Part shown: piece after piece, positions 43,756 through 52,603 of the stretch
How the letters are laid out: each line of letters opens with the position of its first letter
Position numbering within the stretch: position 1 is the first letter of the stretch
Assembly: GCF_001444405.1 (NCBI RefSeq)
Contig: NZ_CP013188.1
Location: 310,001-374,000, forward strand
Direction of reading: 5' to 3'
Source of the DNA: Pseudoalteromonas phenolica
GTDB lineage: Bacteria > Pseudomonadota > Gammaproteobacteria > Enterobacterales > Alteromonadaceae
DNA: 64,000 nt
Translations under genes and position numbers: made by a program
Notes under the pieces: model-generated
What the model saw: only the letters and a program-made list of their open reading frames with translations
What the model was told of the DNA's origin: nothing
Database searches by the model: none

Positions 43756-44412
43756 TTAACTACCCCCTCCGCAGCCCCCACCAGAACAGCCTCCAGAGTC
43801 ACCACCTCCGTCGGCAGCACCGCTTGAGCCACATGAAGCAGAGCAACCTATATGTGTCGCACAATAACCCTCTTTACCGACCCCTTGGCAATTAAGTTGA
43901 TACTTAAATCCATCTTCGATATCAAGCAAGGCATCTATTGCGAATAAAAGTGGTAATCGGGTAGGTTTTAGAGGAGAAATTCTTTCTTTCGCACATGCTA
44001 GTTTCCAAGCGGTCTTTATGCCTTGTTGAGCTGATTTGGGAGAAGACATGGCTTCGGCTGGATGGTGGTGTAAAAAACGGCCAAACGCTTTTTGGCAAAA
44101 GTCCTGATAGAACTTGGTAAATAAAATGAGTTCATGCCATGCCACATCAACAACCTGCGAAGGCATTGAAACAGGCTTACCTTTGGCTAATAAATTTACA
44201 TGGAACCATTCTCTCAAGCCCCTTTCTACTGTTTTTAACTGATCGTCAGACAGATGCGGATAGCGGTTCTTAACCGTCTGCAAAACTTTTGTGGGTACTT
44301 TAAAATTTATTATGTGGGCTTTTCTTTTAGCTAATCGTTTTGATTTAAATTTGAATGCAGTAAATAGCAATACCAGCACTGCAATAATGCCAATTAAAAT
44401 ATATGCTTCCAT
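43756..44412 (-). CDS. Membrane protein with GRDP/DUF1399-like core and Gly/Cys-rich tail
   Basis: The 218-residue protein has one N-terminal helix (about 4-21), then a soluble part with V-D-V-A-W-H-E-L-I-L (88-97), F-Y-Q-D-F-C (101-106) and F-G-R-F-L-H-H-H-P (110-118). This W-H / Y-x-x-F-C / F-L-H-H spacing resembles the glycine-rich-domain protein (DUF1399) core known from plants and some bacteria. The tail from about residue 190 is almost only Gly, Ser and Cys (six Cys), ending G-G-G-C-G-G-G-S, recalling TIGR04222-type Cys-rich membrane proteins. The function is unknown; metal or thiol chemistry is possible. Confidence 0.7.
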   Translation of the reverse strand: MEAYILIGIIAVLVLLFTAFKFKSKRLAKRKAHIINFKVPTKVLQTVKNRYPHLSDDQLKTVERGLREWFHVNLLAKGKPVSMPSQVVDVAWHELILFTKFYQDFCQKAFGRFLHHHPAEAMSSPKSAQQGIKTAWKLACAKERISPLKPTRLPLLFAIDALLDIEDGFKYQLNCQGVGKEGYCATHIGCSASCGSSGAADGGGDSGGCSGGGCGGGS

Positions 44413-44570
44413 AGCGTGTCCAGAGATTCATTATTTTTATTTATCAGCACTGTACCAGAATAGTGTACCTATTTGGCAGTATTAATTTTTGTGAGAAACC
44501 GCACAAAAAGCTGTTCTGTAAATCACCTTTCTTATATGTTTTAACTCTTATAAAAAAACGGGATGATAAA

Positions 44571-44909
44571 GTGGAAAGGTTATTTGTATATGGGACGCTC
44601 GCCCCGGGCAAGCCAAATGAGCATATTTTGCAGGCAGTTGAAGGTGAATGGTTGCCTGCGACTGTCAAAGGAGAACTGCATCAAGCCGGGTGGGGAGCTG
44701 AACTCGGCTTTCCTGCAATTAAACTTGATGATGCAGCTGGTGAAGTCTCAGGGCTGTTATTTTGTTCTCATACATTGAAAGAACACTGGGCCATGCTTGA
44801 TGAGTTTGAGGGTGAACAATACGAACGCGTTATTGTGAATGCAACCCTTGAGAGTGGCGAGCAAGTTGAGGCATACGTTTACTCACTGGCTTCATCGAAA
44901 AGTGCGTAA
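44571..44909 (+). CDS. Gamma-glutamylcyclotransferase-like (AIG2/GGCT) protein
   Basis: The GTG at 44571, with GGGAT 5 bases upstream, gives a 112-residue product starting V-E-R-L-F-V-Y-G-T-L, which is exactly where the GGCT fold begins; the frame is open 36 codons further but that part is not family-like. Key features are Y-G-T-L (7-10), the F-P-A-I strand and D-E-F-E-G-E-Q-Y with the candidate catalytic Glu. GGCT-like enzymes cyclise gamma-glutamyl amines to 5-oxoproline; small bacterial members are often of unknown substrate. Confidence 0.8.
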   Translation: MERLFVYGTLAPGKPNEHILQAVEGEWLPATVKGELHQAGWGAELGFPAIKLDDAAGEVSGLLFCSHTLKEHWAMLDEFEGEQYERVIVNATLESGEQVEAYVYSLASSKSA

Positions 44910-44940
44910 TTAAACCTTAAATAACGCGGCTAATAAAAAC

Positions 44941-44960
44941 GGGCGAATCAGAGTTCGCCC
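44941..44960. terminator. Hairpin between convergent genes
   Basis: GGGCGAA and TTCGCCC pair over a 6-base loop between the GGCT-like gene and the convergent glutaredoxin gene. Downstream bases on the plus strand include TTTT a few bases later, and AAAAAC upstream gives a T run on the minus strand. Confidence 0.65.
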
Positions 44961-44966
44961 ATGATT

Positions 44967-45218
44967 TTAAGCACGTTTTAGTTTGCCTAGCTTTTTCACA
45001 TAAGCTTGAAAGTCATCAAATCCACCTATGTGCTGGTCATTAATGAATATCTGCGGCACGGTTCTTCGCCCGCCGCTCAGCTCAACCATATTGTTAAATG
45101 CATCTTGGTCATCTGATACTTCAATTTCTTTGTATTGCCACTCTAATTTGGCTAGTAACGCTTTGGCTGCTTTGCAATAAGGGCAGTAGTCTTTATGAAA
45201 CAATGTGATGTTGGCCAT
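44967..45218 (-). CDS. Glutaredoxin, GrxC type
   Basis: The 83-residue protein starts M-A-N-I-T-L-F-H and carries the redox site C-P-Y-C (12-15), the Thr-Val-Pro-Gln-I (T-V-P-Q-I) cis-Pro block and G-G-F-D-D near the C-terminus, typical of dithiol glutaredoxin 3. The track-open start 21 codons upstream has no better ribosome-binding site and exceeds the family length, so 45218 is chosen. It reduces disulfides with glutathione in the cytoplasm. Confidence 0.85.
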   Translation of the reverse strand: MANITLFHKDYCPYCKAAKALLAKLEWQYKEIEVSDDQDAFNNMVELSGGRRTVPQIFINDQHIGGFDDFQAYVKKLGKLKRA

Positions 45219-45308
45219 GGGGTTGGTATTTGATCCGGTTTGCTTAATTTGTGCAAGCAAGTTTAAATAGAGCCCATTCATTGCACTATGTCATAATATT
45301 CGAAAATC

Positions 45309-46226
45309 ATGTCCGAAAGTCCAAATATATACTTAAATGACCCCGATCCTTTGAGTGTGCTGTTGAAGCGCTTGTCACTTAACGCTGAGGTGTATGTTAA
45401 CGGCGATTTTTGTGGCACATGGGCCGTTGATACATCAGGTAGTCGTCGTATTCCATTTCATTTAATTGGTGATGGTGAGGCTTGGTTGCATATTAATGGT
45501 GAGGTTACGCAACTACAGAAATGGGACTTGGTGATTTTTCCGCACGATCATCAACATATCATTGCCAGCTCTGCGGATAAGCCTGATGAACAGTTAATAA
45601 ACGCCCCAATGAGCAATGATGGCGCAGTAACCAATATGGTCTGTGGCTTTTTTGAATTTAAGCATGCTCAGATAAATCCGCTATTAGATGCAATGCCTGA
45701 GGTGATCCATCTACAAGCAAGTACAAATACTGATGATGCTAAAACTCGCAGGCTGATTGAAATGATGATCAACGAGTTAAAGCAGGCTAGGGTAGGATGC
45801 TATACCGTGGTTGATCAATTGGCTTATCTGCTTTTTATTGAAGTTTTACGACAACAAGTTGAAACAAGTGCATTAAATTCAGGACTATTAGCTGCGATGT
45901 TTGATACGCGAATAGGCAAGGCATTGAATGCGATTCACCAAAACCCACAACGCAATTGGCAGCTACAAGCATTGGCCGACGAAGCGCTGATGAGTCGCTC
46001 GAACTTTTCCGACAAGTTTACAAGTCTGGTTGGTTTAAGTCCTATGAAGTATTTAGTTAAATGGCGCATGGTCGAGGCATATCGTTTGCTTGTGAATACC
46101 GAGAAAAGTGTTGCCGATATAGCACAGCTCAGTGGCTATGAATCAGAAGCGGCTTTTCGTAAAGCATTTAAACAACACCAAGGTGAAGCACCGGGTGCGG
46201 TAAGAAGTGAGTCTAATAGGATTTAG
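45309..46226 (+). CDS. AraC family regulator with cupin N-terminal domain
   Basis: The 305-residue protein has an N-terminal cupin-6-like domain (about 12-190; F-H-L-I-G-D-G-E-A-W-L-H and F-P-H-D-H-Q-H-I) and a C-terminal AraC HTH pair (about 205-300; L-A-D-E-A-L-M-S-R-S-N-F-S-D-K-F and A-Q-L-S-G-Y-E-S-E-A-A-F-R-K-A-F). The His residues in P-H-D-H could bind a metal or ligand. The DoxX-like gene starts right at its stop codon, so it likely regulates its own cluster with the PNPOx gene. Confidence 0.88.
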   Translation: MSESPNIYLNDPDPLSVLLKRLSLNAEVYVNGDFCGTWAVDTSGSRRIPFHLIGDGEAWLHINGEVTQLQKWDLVIFPHDHQHIIASSADKPDEQLINAPMSNDGAVTNMVCGFFEFKHAQINPLLDAMPEVIHLQASTNTDDAKTRRLIEMMINELKQARVGCYTVVDQLAYLLFIEVLRQQVETSALNSGLLAAMFDTRIGKALNAIHQNPQRNWQLQALADEALMSRSNFSDKFTSLVGLSPMKYLVKWRMVEAYRLLVNTEKSVADIAQLSGYESEAAFRKAFKQHQGEAPGAVRSESNRI

Positions 46227-46227
46227 C

Positions 46228-46602
46228 ATGACAACAGTTCAAATAGCCCGTTATGTGATTACTTTTGTGTGGTTGTATCACGGTATTTTTCCAAAGCTTA
46301 TACATATTGCACCACTCGAACAGCTCATGACGGGCAGCATAGGTTTTTCAGATGATATTTCTTATTTAATAACTAAGGCGGCGGGTATTGGCGAAGTGAT
46401 ATTTGGTTTGCTATTTTTCGTTTTTTATAAAACTAAGTTCATGAATATCTTAAATATACTCGCACTGGCTTTTTTATTACTCTCGGTTGTTATGCTTCAA
46501 CCGCAATTGTTAATTGAAGCTTTTAATCCAGTGACCACAAACTTGCCAATCATGGTATTTAGCTTTGTACTCTTAAACGAAATCAAGCAAGGTAAGTTGT
46601 AA
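46228..46602 (+). CDS. DoxX-like four-helix membrane protein
   Basis: The ATG at 46228 has AGGA six bases ahead; the product is 124 residues with four membrane helices (about 5-22, 45-63, 70-89, 100-117) and the W-L-Y-H-G-I-F-P-K-L start that marks DoxX-like (PF13781-type) proteins. The gene begins one base after the AraC stop codon, a coupled arrangement. The family's role is unclear; DoxX relatives take part in membrane redox and thiosulfate metabolism. Confidence 0.75.
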   Translation: MTTVQIARYVITFVWLYHGIFPKLIHIAPLEQLMTGSIGFSDDISYLITKAAGIGEVIFGLLFFVFYKTKFMNILNILALAFLLLSVVMLQPQLLIEAFNPVTTNLPIMVFSFVLLNEIKQGKL

Positions 46603-46620
46603 ATTAAGGAAAAGATAAAC

Positions 46621-47199
46621 ATGAATAACCCAATAGAGAAGTTCAATGATTTATGGCGACAAGCATTACTGGATTCGCCTTTACAGCAGAAGAGCGCAGT
46701 TTGTGTATCGACCATAAACGCAGAAGGGTTTCCTGAAAGCCGCTTTGTAGATCTAAAACAGGTTGATGAACAAGGTTTTGTATTTTGTACTTATTATGAT
46801 TCAAACAAGGGTCAAGAAATCAGTTGTAACCCAAAAGTTTCATTGACTGTATGGTGGGATCACATCGGCCAGCAAGTAAGAGTTGTCGGGCTAGCAGAAC
46901 AGATCTCGGAGCAAGCTGCAATACAGTTTTGGCAGACACGTTCGCGTTCAGCACAACTAACCACATTAAGCTGCGAACAAAGCCAGCCGCTATCGTCAGA
47001 GTCAGCTTTAGTTGAGCAGTTTGATAAAACTCAACAAACATTTGAAGGGAAGGAAGTAACAAAACCTGAAAAGTGGGGAGGGTATCGTATTCGACCTGTC
47101 TCAATTGAGTTTTTAGCATTCGCAGAAAGCCGCTTACATCTTAGGACTCGTTTTACCAAAAAAAATGATGTTTGGACAAAAATGTTGCTGCAACCTTAA
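46621..47199 (+). CDS. Pyridoxamine 5'-phosphate oxidase-family flavoprotein
   Basis: The 192-residue protein has the PNPOx split-barrel build: P-E-S-R-F-V-D-L-K, F-V-F-C-T-Y-Y-D-S-N-K-G, V-S-L-T-V-W-W and a C-terminal block R-L-H-L-R-T-R-F. True PdxH ends R-L-H-D-R, so the Asp of that motif is replaced by Leu and the family is close to, but perhaps not, PdxH itself. It would bind FMN. It is 18 bp after the DoxX-like gene and on the same transcript as the AraC regulator. Confidence 0.75.
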   Translation: MNNPIEKFNDLWRQALLDSPLQQKSAVCVSTINAEGFPESRFVDLKQVDEQGFVFCTYYDSNKGQEISCNPKVSLTVWWDHIGQQVRVVGLAEQISEQAAIQFWQTRSRSAQLTTLSCEQSQPLSSESALVEQFDKTQQTFEGKEVTKPEKWGGYRIRPVSIEFLAFAESRLHLRTRFTKKNDVWTKMLLQP

Positions 47200-47209
47200 A
47201 GCATAAAAA

Positions 47210-47239
47210 TGAATACCCTAGCCTAATCTAGGGTATTCA
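47210..47239. terminator. Bidirectional terminator
   Basis: A perfect 12-bp stem TGAATACCCTAG with its complement and a 6-base loop lies between convergent genes. AAAA precedes it, so T follows it on the minus strand. Confidence 0.75.
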
Positions 47240-47248
47240 AATTACTCA

Positions 47249-47623
47249 TTAGAAAGTAAAGCGAACTGTCACACTGTGGTGACCATCTTCTTTTACTTTA
47301 ACTAATACTTTTGCACCCTCAGGAATAACAATATTAGCTGACATTTTGTTACCGCCAGCCGTAGTCAGTTCAACATCAGATTTCTTACCCTTTGCAAGTA
47401 CTGTAATGTCACCTGTTACTTTTTCCGTTGGGTAAGGCTTACCATGGTCACGAAGGTATAAGCTTGCACCTGATTCTTCGCGAACAAGTTCAAACACCAT
47501 TTCGTGCTCAACTTTCACTACGCCACCATGAAGGGGCTTTGTATCACCATGTGCTGATGCATTTGGTGCAAAGAACAGGGCGCTAAACGCTACGAACGCT
47601 AGTGTAATAAATGTGTTTTTCAT
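47249..47623 (-). CDS. Small exported protein at the end of the metal-efflux operon
   Basis: The 124-residue protein has a signal peptide (1-24, ending A-S-A) and a mature part starting H-G-D-T-K-P-L-H-G-G with several His, and D-G-H-H-S-V-T-V near the C-terminus. Beta-rich and His-bearing, it fits a periplasmic metal-binding role. It follows the RND pump gene by 70 bp on the same strand. No known family is named with confidence. Confidence 0.7.
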   Translation of the reverse strand: MKNTFITLAFVAFSALFFAPNASAHGDTKPLHGGVVKVEHEMVFELVREESGASLYLRDHGKPYPTEKVTGDITVLAKGKKSDVELTTAGGNKMSANIVIPEGAKVLVKVKEDGHHSVTVRFTF

Positions 47624-47693
47624 ATTTTATTTCTCTTTATGTTGATATTAAAAAGGTCTCTCCCTTCATACATAGGTAAAGGGAAGCGAGTTA

Positions 47694-50600
47694 TTAAATA
47701 AGTTCTTTTGAGTTACTGCTCAGCCATTTTTCAGTCGGTTTTTTACCAAATTTCCAATACAGCAAAGGGGTTAACAAGGTATCTAACAAAGTCGAGCTCA
47801 TAAGGCCTGAGAAAATAACAATTGCAACAGGGTGTAAAATCTCTTTACCCGGTTGATCGGCCGCCCACAACAAAGGTATTAACGCGAACGCTGTTACCAT
47901 TGAGGTCATCAGAACGGGTGATAAACGCTCTTTAGCACCGCGAATAATCAAGGCTTTATCGAATGACTCGCCCTCAAAGCGAATTGAGTTTAGATAGTGG
48001 CTAATTTTTAAAATACCATTTCGTGCAGCAATGCCCGTTAGGGTAATAAACCCAACCACAGAGGCGACCGACAGCGAAGTATGGGTTAACCACATTGCAA
48101 TCACTGCACCAATCAAGGCCATAGGTAAACTACACATAATAATGGTTGCAAACACCATGGATTGATAGCGCAGATAAAGTACTAAGAAGATCAGTGCAAA
48201 TGACAAAACTGACAGCACAATCAATAAACGCATGGCTTGTTCTTGCGCTAAAAATTGCCCTTCTAGACTAATAAAACTGTCATCGGGTAGCTCATGCGCA
48301 GCCACGATTTCGCGAATATCTGCAAGCAGCGTTTTTACATCGACATTTTCACTGTTGGCATATAACACTAATCGACGTCGTCCATTTTCACGAAGCACCT
48401 GATTCGGGCCATCAAGCAATTGAATATCGGCAATATAGGAAACTGGAATTGCACCCGCTGGCGAATCAATTAGGGTCTTTGCAATGGCTGCAGGCGTTCG
48501 GTTTTGATCTTCTAAGCGAAGTACCAACTCAAAGCGTTTTACCCCATCTATCACATCGGTTACGCTGGTGCCTTCAGTAAGCATATTTAACTGGCGAAGC
48601 GCTGAGCCCGGTGTTAAGCCATATTTAGCTAAGTCTTCATACTTTAAACGCACACTCAACTGCGGAATAAGCACTTGCTTTTCAATGTTGATATCGACAA
48701 GACCTGGAACGCTTTCAAGTTTTTTACGCAGACTTTCTGCACTGATACGTAAGCCCTCTAAATCATCACCAAACAGCTTAATCGCAAGCTGCGCACGCAC
48801 ACCCGATAATAAGTGGTCGAGTCTATGCGAAATTGGCTGACCGATAGCAACTTGCCCTGGCAAAACAGACAATTTGTCACGAATTTCAGCAAGCACTTCA
48901 TCGCGACTTCGTTCTGACGGGATTAAGTCGACATCTACCTCTGACGAGTGAACGCCTTCAGCGTGTTCATCTAATTCCGCGCGCCCTGTGCGTCTTCCCA
49001 CTTGCGTGACTTCTGGCACTGACAGTAGTAATGATTCTGCTAAATGCCCCATTTTATTCGACTCTTCAAGCGATGTACCTGGCTCAAAAATAATACCAAG
49101 CACCAAGGAACCTTCATTAAATGCAGGTAAAAAAGCACGGGGAAATTGCGAAATACTTGCCGCCGAAAGCAGTGCTACAACACCTGTTACCGCAATCAGC
49201 TGTTTTGACTTAGGCAACGCCCAATCAATCCAAAGGCTTTGTAAGTGCTTTAATTTTACTACCAACCAACTATCGCCTTGGTGGATCACTTTGGCATTCG
49301 GTAATAAGTAGTAACACAGCACAGGGGTCACCGTCATCGACACCAATAGTGAGCCTAGGATCGCAACAATATAGGCAAGCCCTAACGGCGAGAATAATCG
49401 GCCTTCAATGCCTGGTAGCGCAAACAGTGGTAAAAATACCAAGATAACAATCGCGGTCGCGTAAACAATGCCTGAGCGCACTTCTACACTGGCTTGCCAC
49501 ACCACATCAAAGACAGATTTTGGTGATTGCGATTGCGCGTTTTGTTTTAAGCGCCTGAGAATATTTTCAACGTCTACTACCGAGTCATCCACTAATTCAC
49601 CAATGGCAATTGCAAGACCGCCTAAGGTCATAACGTTAATGCTTTGACCAAGCCATTGAAAAATCAATACCGTCACCGCTAAAGAAAGCGGAATAGCAAA
49701 CAGTGAAATCAGCGTTGTTTTTGCAGAAAGTAAAAACAAAAACAGCACGATAGTCACCATAATGGCACCGTCTCGCAGCGCTTCTGTCACATTATCAATG
49801 GATGATTTAATAAAATCTGCTTGGCGAAACAATACTTGTGGCTGAGCAATGCCTTTTGGTAAACCTGCATTGAGCTCAGCTAAAGCTGATTCAATTTGCG
49901 TAGTTAATTGCACTGTGTCGGCATTGGGTTGTTTCTGCACATTAATCACCACCGCTGGCTTGCCATTAAAGCCGCCATCACCGCGTTTTTCAGCTGCGGC
50001 ATAACTCACAGAAGCAACCTGTGATAGAAGTACAGGACGGCCATCATGCCAACCAACCGCTAAGTTTTTCAGGTGTTCCACATCGAGCGTGCGGCCTTGG
50101 TGGCGAATTAAATATTCTTGATTGTTTAAATCAACAAAGCCACCACCGAAATTAGCAGCAAAGTCATTTAGCGATGCTTGCAGTGACGCTAAATCCACAT
50201 TTAGTTGGCGCATGCGCATTGTATCGGGCGCAACACGGAGTTGACGCACTTCACCGCCAATTGGGATCACTTGTGATACACCAGGAATGGCTAATAAGTG
50301 TGGGCGCAAAACAAAATCGGCGTATTCACGGGCGGCCATTGCATCGGTGTCACCATCAGCATCAATGGGCAGCGCAATCAACATCACCTCACCCATAATC
50401 GACGACACAGGCCCCATTACAGACGTAATGCCAGTCGGTAGCTGCTCTGATGCTAAATCTAATCGCTCAGAGACCAACTGACGATTGCGATAAATATCGG
50501 TATCCCATTCAAACTCAATGTAAATAATGGATAAACCAATGCCAGAAGTTGAGCGAATACGGGTAACACCAGTCACTCCATTAAGTAAATTTTCAAGGGG

Positions 50601-50801
50601 AAAAGTCACTAATTGTTCAACTTCCTCAGGGGCCATACCTCCTGCTTCAGTTAACACAGTAACAACCGGTTTATTAAGGTTTGGAAATACATCCACTGGC
50701 AGCTTTTGACCTTGCAACACACCGTAAGCCATCATGACAAAGGCAAGCAAGAGCACAACCAAACGGTTTTTTAAGCTGCTTTTTACTAATAAATTAAACA
50801 T
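47694..50801 (-). CDS. Heavy-metal efflux RND permease (CzcA/CusA-like)
   Basis: The 1035-residue pump has the RND pattern of two halves with 12 helices and large periplasmic loops. The HME-specific helix-4 region reads G-G-L-A-I-A-I-G-E-L-V-D-D-S-V-V-D-V-E-N with acidic proton-relay residues, and Y-I-E-F-E-W-D-T-D follows the usual periplasmic start. HME-RND pumps expel Cu, Ag, Zn, Co, Ni or Cd by proton antiport. The adaptor gene ends 9 bp upstream. No outer-membrane factor gene is in the operon or window. Confidence 0.9.
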   Translation of the reverse strand: MFNLLVKSSLKNRLVVLLLAFVMMAYGVLQGQKLPVDVFPNLNKPVVTVLTEAGGMAPEEVEQLVTFPLENLLNGVTGVTRIRSTSGIGLSIIYIEFEWDTDIYRNRQLVSERLDLASEQLPTGITSVMGPVSSIMGEVMLIALPIDADGDTDAMAAREYADFVLRPHLLAIPGVSQVIPIGGEVRQLRVAPDTMRMRQLNVDLASLQASLNDFAANFGGGFVDLNNQEYLIRHQGRTLDVEHLKNLAVGWHDGRPVLLSQVASVSYAAAEKRGDGGFNGKPAVVINVQKQPNADTVQLTTQIESALAELNAGLPKGIAQPQVLFRQADFIKSSIDNVTEALRDGAIMVTIVLFLFLLSAKTTLISLFAIPLSLAVTVLIFQWLGQSINVMTLGGLAIAIGELVDDSVVDVENILRRLKQNAQSQSPKSVFDVVWQASVEVRSGIVYATAIVILVFLPLFALPGIEGRLFSPLGLAYIVAILGSLLVSMTVTPVLCYYLLPNAKVIHQGDSWLVVKLKHLQSLWIDWALPKSKQLIAVTGVVALLSAASISQFPRAFLPAFNEGSLVLGIIFEPGTSLEESNKMGHLAESLLLSVPEVTQVGRRTGRAELDEHAEGVHSSEVDVDLIPSERSRDEVLAEIRDKLSVLPGQVAIGQPISHRLDHLLSGVRAQLAIKLFGDDLEGLRISAESLRKKLESVPGLVDINIEKQVLIPQLSVRLKYEDLAKYGLTPGSALRQLNMLTEGTSVTDVIDGVKRFELVLRLEDQNRTPAAIAKTLIDSPAGAIPVSYIADIQLLDGPNQVLRENGRRRLVLYANSENVDVKTLLADIREIVAAHELPDDSFISLEGQFLAQEQAMRLLIVLSVLSFALIFLVLYLRYQSMVFATIIMCSLPMALIGAVIAMWLTHTSLSVASVVGFITLTGIAARNGILKISHYLNSIRFEGESFDKALIIRGAKERLSPVLMTSMVTAFALIPLLWAADQPGKEILHPVAIVIFSGLMSSTLLDTLLTPLLYWKFGKKPTEKWLSSNSKELI

Positions 50802-50810
50802 TTATATTGC

Positions 50811-51926
50811 CTATCTCACTTGGTTTAACAGTGATGCACCTGTCACCACAACGCGATTATCAGCACCGAGTCCTTCAGTGACTAACACAAGCCCTGGTTC
50901 AAGATGTTGATAGCGAATTAGTTGAGGTAAAAAACGCTCTGCCGAGAGTTTTATCCACACTTGCGGCAAATTATTTTGACTCAATACAACGGCATCCGCA
51001 GGGATCACAATGCCTTGTTGCTTTTCATTAATAGGCGCTTGTAAGCTAATGTTTTGATTGATAAATAAGCTGTTTTCAGCTTGCTCTTGTGCCAACTCAA
51101 AATTAACATGCACTAAGCCATTCACAAGCTCGGGTGAAAATCCCAAATAGTTAAGTGAGATTGCTGGCTGCTCAATCACTTTTGCTGAGGTTAATTGCTG
51201 AGTAAGCGATAAATCACTGGTGCTTGCTTCAATGAGATATTGGTTTGGCGCGATTATCTCAAACAAGGCTTCACCCGCTTCAACCCATTGCCCGCGTGAA
51301 ACTGTGTGGTTAATAAGCACCCCCGAGATTGGGGCAATTAATACCTCTGGTTTCTCTAGACCTTTTTGCAACGCTTGAGCCTGTTGCTTTAAGCTTAAAA
51401 GCTCAGTTTCTAGCTGCTCTAATGCTTGTTTTGAGGCTAAATCTCCAAGCTTCTTTAAACGCGCAACATCGCGATTGGTTTGCTCAATACGATTGCGGAT
51501 CGCGATTAACTCACTGGTTTGACTGGCAAGTTCATAGGCGGTGTCTTGATAACGAATAAGGCCAAGCACATCGCCTGCATTCACTTTTGCACCCGTTGGA
51601 TAAATACCAGTTTCAGGTGCGTCTAATCGACCATGACTACTTGATTGAATTTTTGCGTAACCATCTGGGTGCGGCTTAACAATAGCGTCTAAACGAACAT
51701 GTTTTTTTACTTCTGACTCAGTAACAAATTGAGTGCGTATATTAAGTAAAGCTTGGTGCTTCATCGGCATAATAACAGAGCCATCTGCTTGTTTGCCGAG
51801 CGCACCCTCAACTTTGTTAGACTTTTGATCTAAGTGTTCACCGTTAGGGCCATGTGCACCAGGCGAGGCAAATAAACTCAGCGAGCATAAACTTAGAGAT
51901 AACAATACCGCGTTTTTAAGCTTCAT
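50811..51926 (-). CDS. RND efflux periplasmic adaptor (HlyD/MFP type)
   Basis: The 371-residue adaptor has a signal peptide (1-20) and then S-P-G-A-H-G-P-N-G-E-H-L-D at 21-33. The lipoyl/barrel-sandwich halves (D-A-I-V-K-P-H-P-D-G-Y-A-K and I-A-P-I-S-G-V-L-I-N-H) flank a coiled-coil hairpin at about 130-190, and a beta-barrel domain follows. It would link the RND pump to an outer-membrane channel. The start codon overlaps the stop codon of the preceding gene by 1 bp (TAATG). Confidence 0.88.
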   Translation of the reverse strand: MKLKNAVLLSLSLCSLSLFASPGAHGPNGEHLDQKSNKVEGALGKQADGSVIMPMKHQALLNIRTQFVTESEVKKHVRLDAIVKPHPDGYAKIQSSSHGRLDAPETGIYPTGAKVNAGDVLGLIRYQDTAYELASQTSELIAIRNRIEQTNRDVARLKKLGDLASKQALEQLETELLSLKQQAQALQKGLEKPEVLIAPISGVLINHTVSRGQWVEAGEALFEIIAPNQYLIEASTSDLSLTQQLTSAKVIEQPAISLNYLGFSPELVNGLVHVNFELAQEQAENSLFINQNISLQAPINEKQQGIVIPADAVVLSQNNLPQVWIKLSAERFLPQLIRYQHLEPGLVLVTEGLGADNRVVVTGASLLNQVR

Positions 51927-52534
51927 TATTTACGCTCCTTAGATAAACGACCAACAAACAAACCAATCACAAATACCCCAATACACAGCAAAACAATTAG
52001 CCATGGGAAGTCATGGTGATGGTCATCATGTTCGGCATTTTCATGTGTATCAGTTGTTTCAACTGCTTGGTGGTTTTCTAAATTTGCCACTAATAAATCG
52101 CCATTGTCTTCGGTCAAGATTGTCATGACGATTTCGTGTAACCCCGCTTGTTTTAGCTTCTTGAGTAGCGTTTGCTCGGTAACAATATAGGCTTGTTGCT
52201 GCGCTGAAAATTCAGCACTTGTGGCCATTTCGCCAAGCTCTAAATCGATTGATGCATCAGAAATTGGGGTATTGGTTTTAAAATCATGGAGGTAAATAAC
52301 CAGTTGGTTTTCAAGCAACTCACCAGCCAATTCAAAGGTTTCGGTGAAGCTTTCAAACTTCGGATTGATTGAAGCCGCGACTTTAGTTCGCGTATCTAAA
52401 TGTTCACCATTTGGGCCATGGGCACCAGGAGACGCTATCGCTTTAGTGATAAAAGCAAGCGATAACACAAGTACAACGAAGATAAAACGTGCACTAAACT
52501 GCTTTTGATGCAGTGCATAAAATGTAACAGACAT
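51926..52534 (-). CDS. Exported His-rich protein with C-terminal membrane anchor
   Basis: The 202-residue protein has a signal helix (about 13-32), then S-P-G-A-H-G-P-N-G-E-H-L-D-T at 34-47, identical over 13 residues to its neighbour the adaptor. A beta-rich middle part leads to H-E-N-A-E-H-D-D-H-H-H-D-F (about 166-178) and a terminal helix (180-197) followed by R-L-S-K-E-R-K. It looks like a periplasmic domain anchored at both ends, with a probable metal-binding His cluster. It overlaps the adaptor gene by 1 bp. Confidence 0.75.
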   Translation of the reverse strand: MSVTFYALHQKQFSARFIFVVLVLSLAFITKAIASPGAHGPNGEHLDTRTKVAASINPKFESFTETFELAGELLENQLVIYLHDFKTNTPISDASIDLELGEMATSAEFSAQQQAYIVTEQTLLKKLKQAGLHEIVMTILTEDNGDLLVANLENHQAVETTDTHENAEHDDHHHDFPWLIVLLCIGVFVIGLFVGRLSKERK

Positions 52535-52603
52535 AATTAATCCAAAAAAACAAAAACACTAGCCGAGCGACAAAAGTCACTGACTACGAAACGTTAATTT
52601 GAA

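Noticed and set aside
46621..47199. Calling the PNPOx-family protein pdxH
   Set aside because: The C-terminal R-L-H-D-R motif of true PdxH has Leu for Asp, and the gene sits in an AraC/DoxX-like cluster, so the vitamin B6 role is uncertain.
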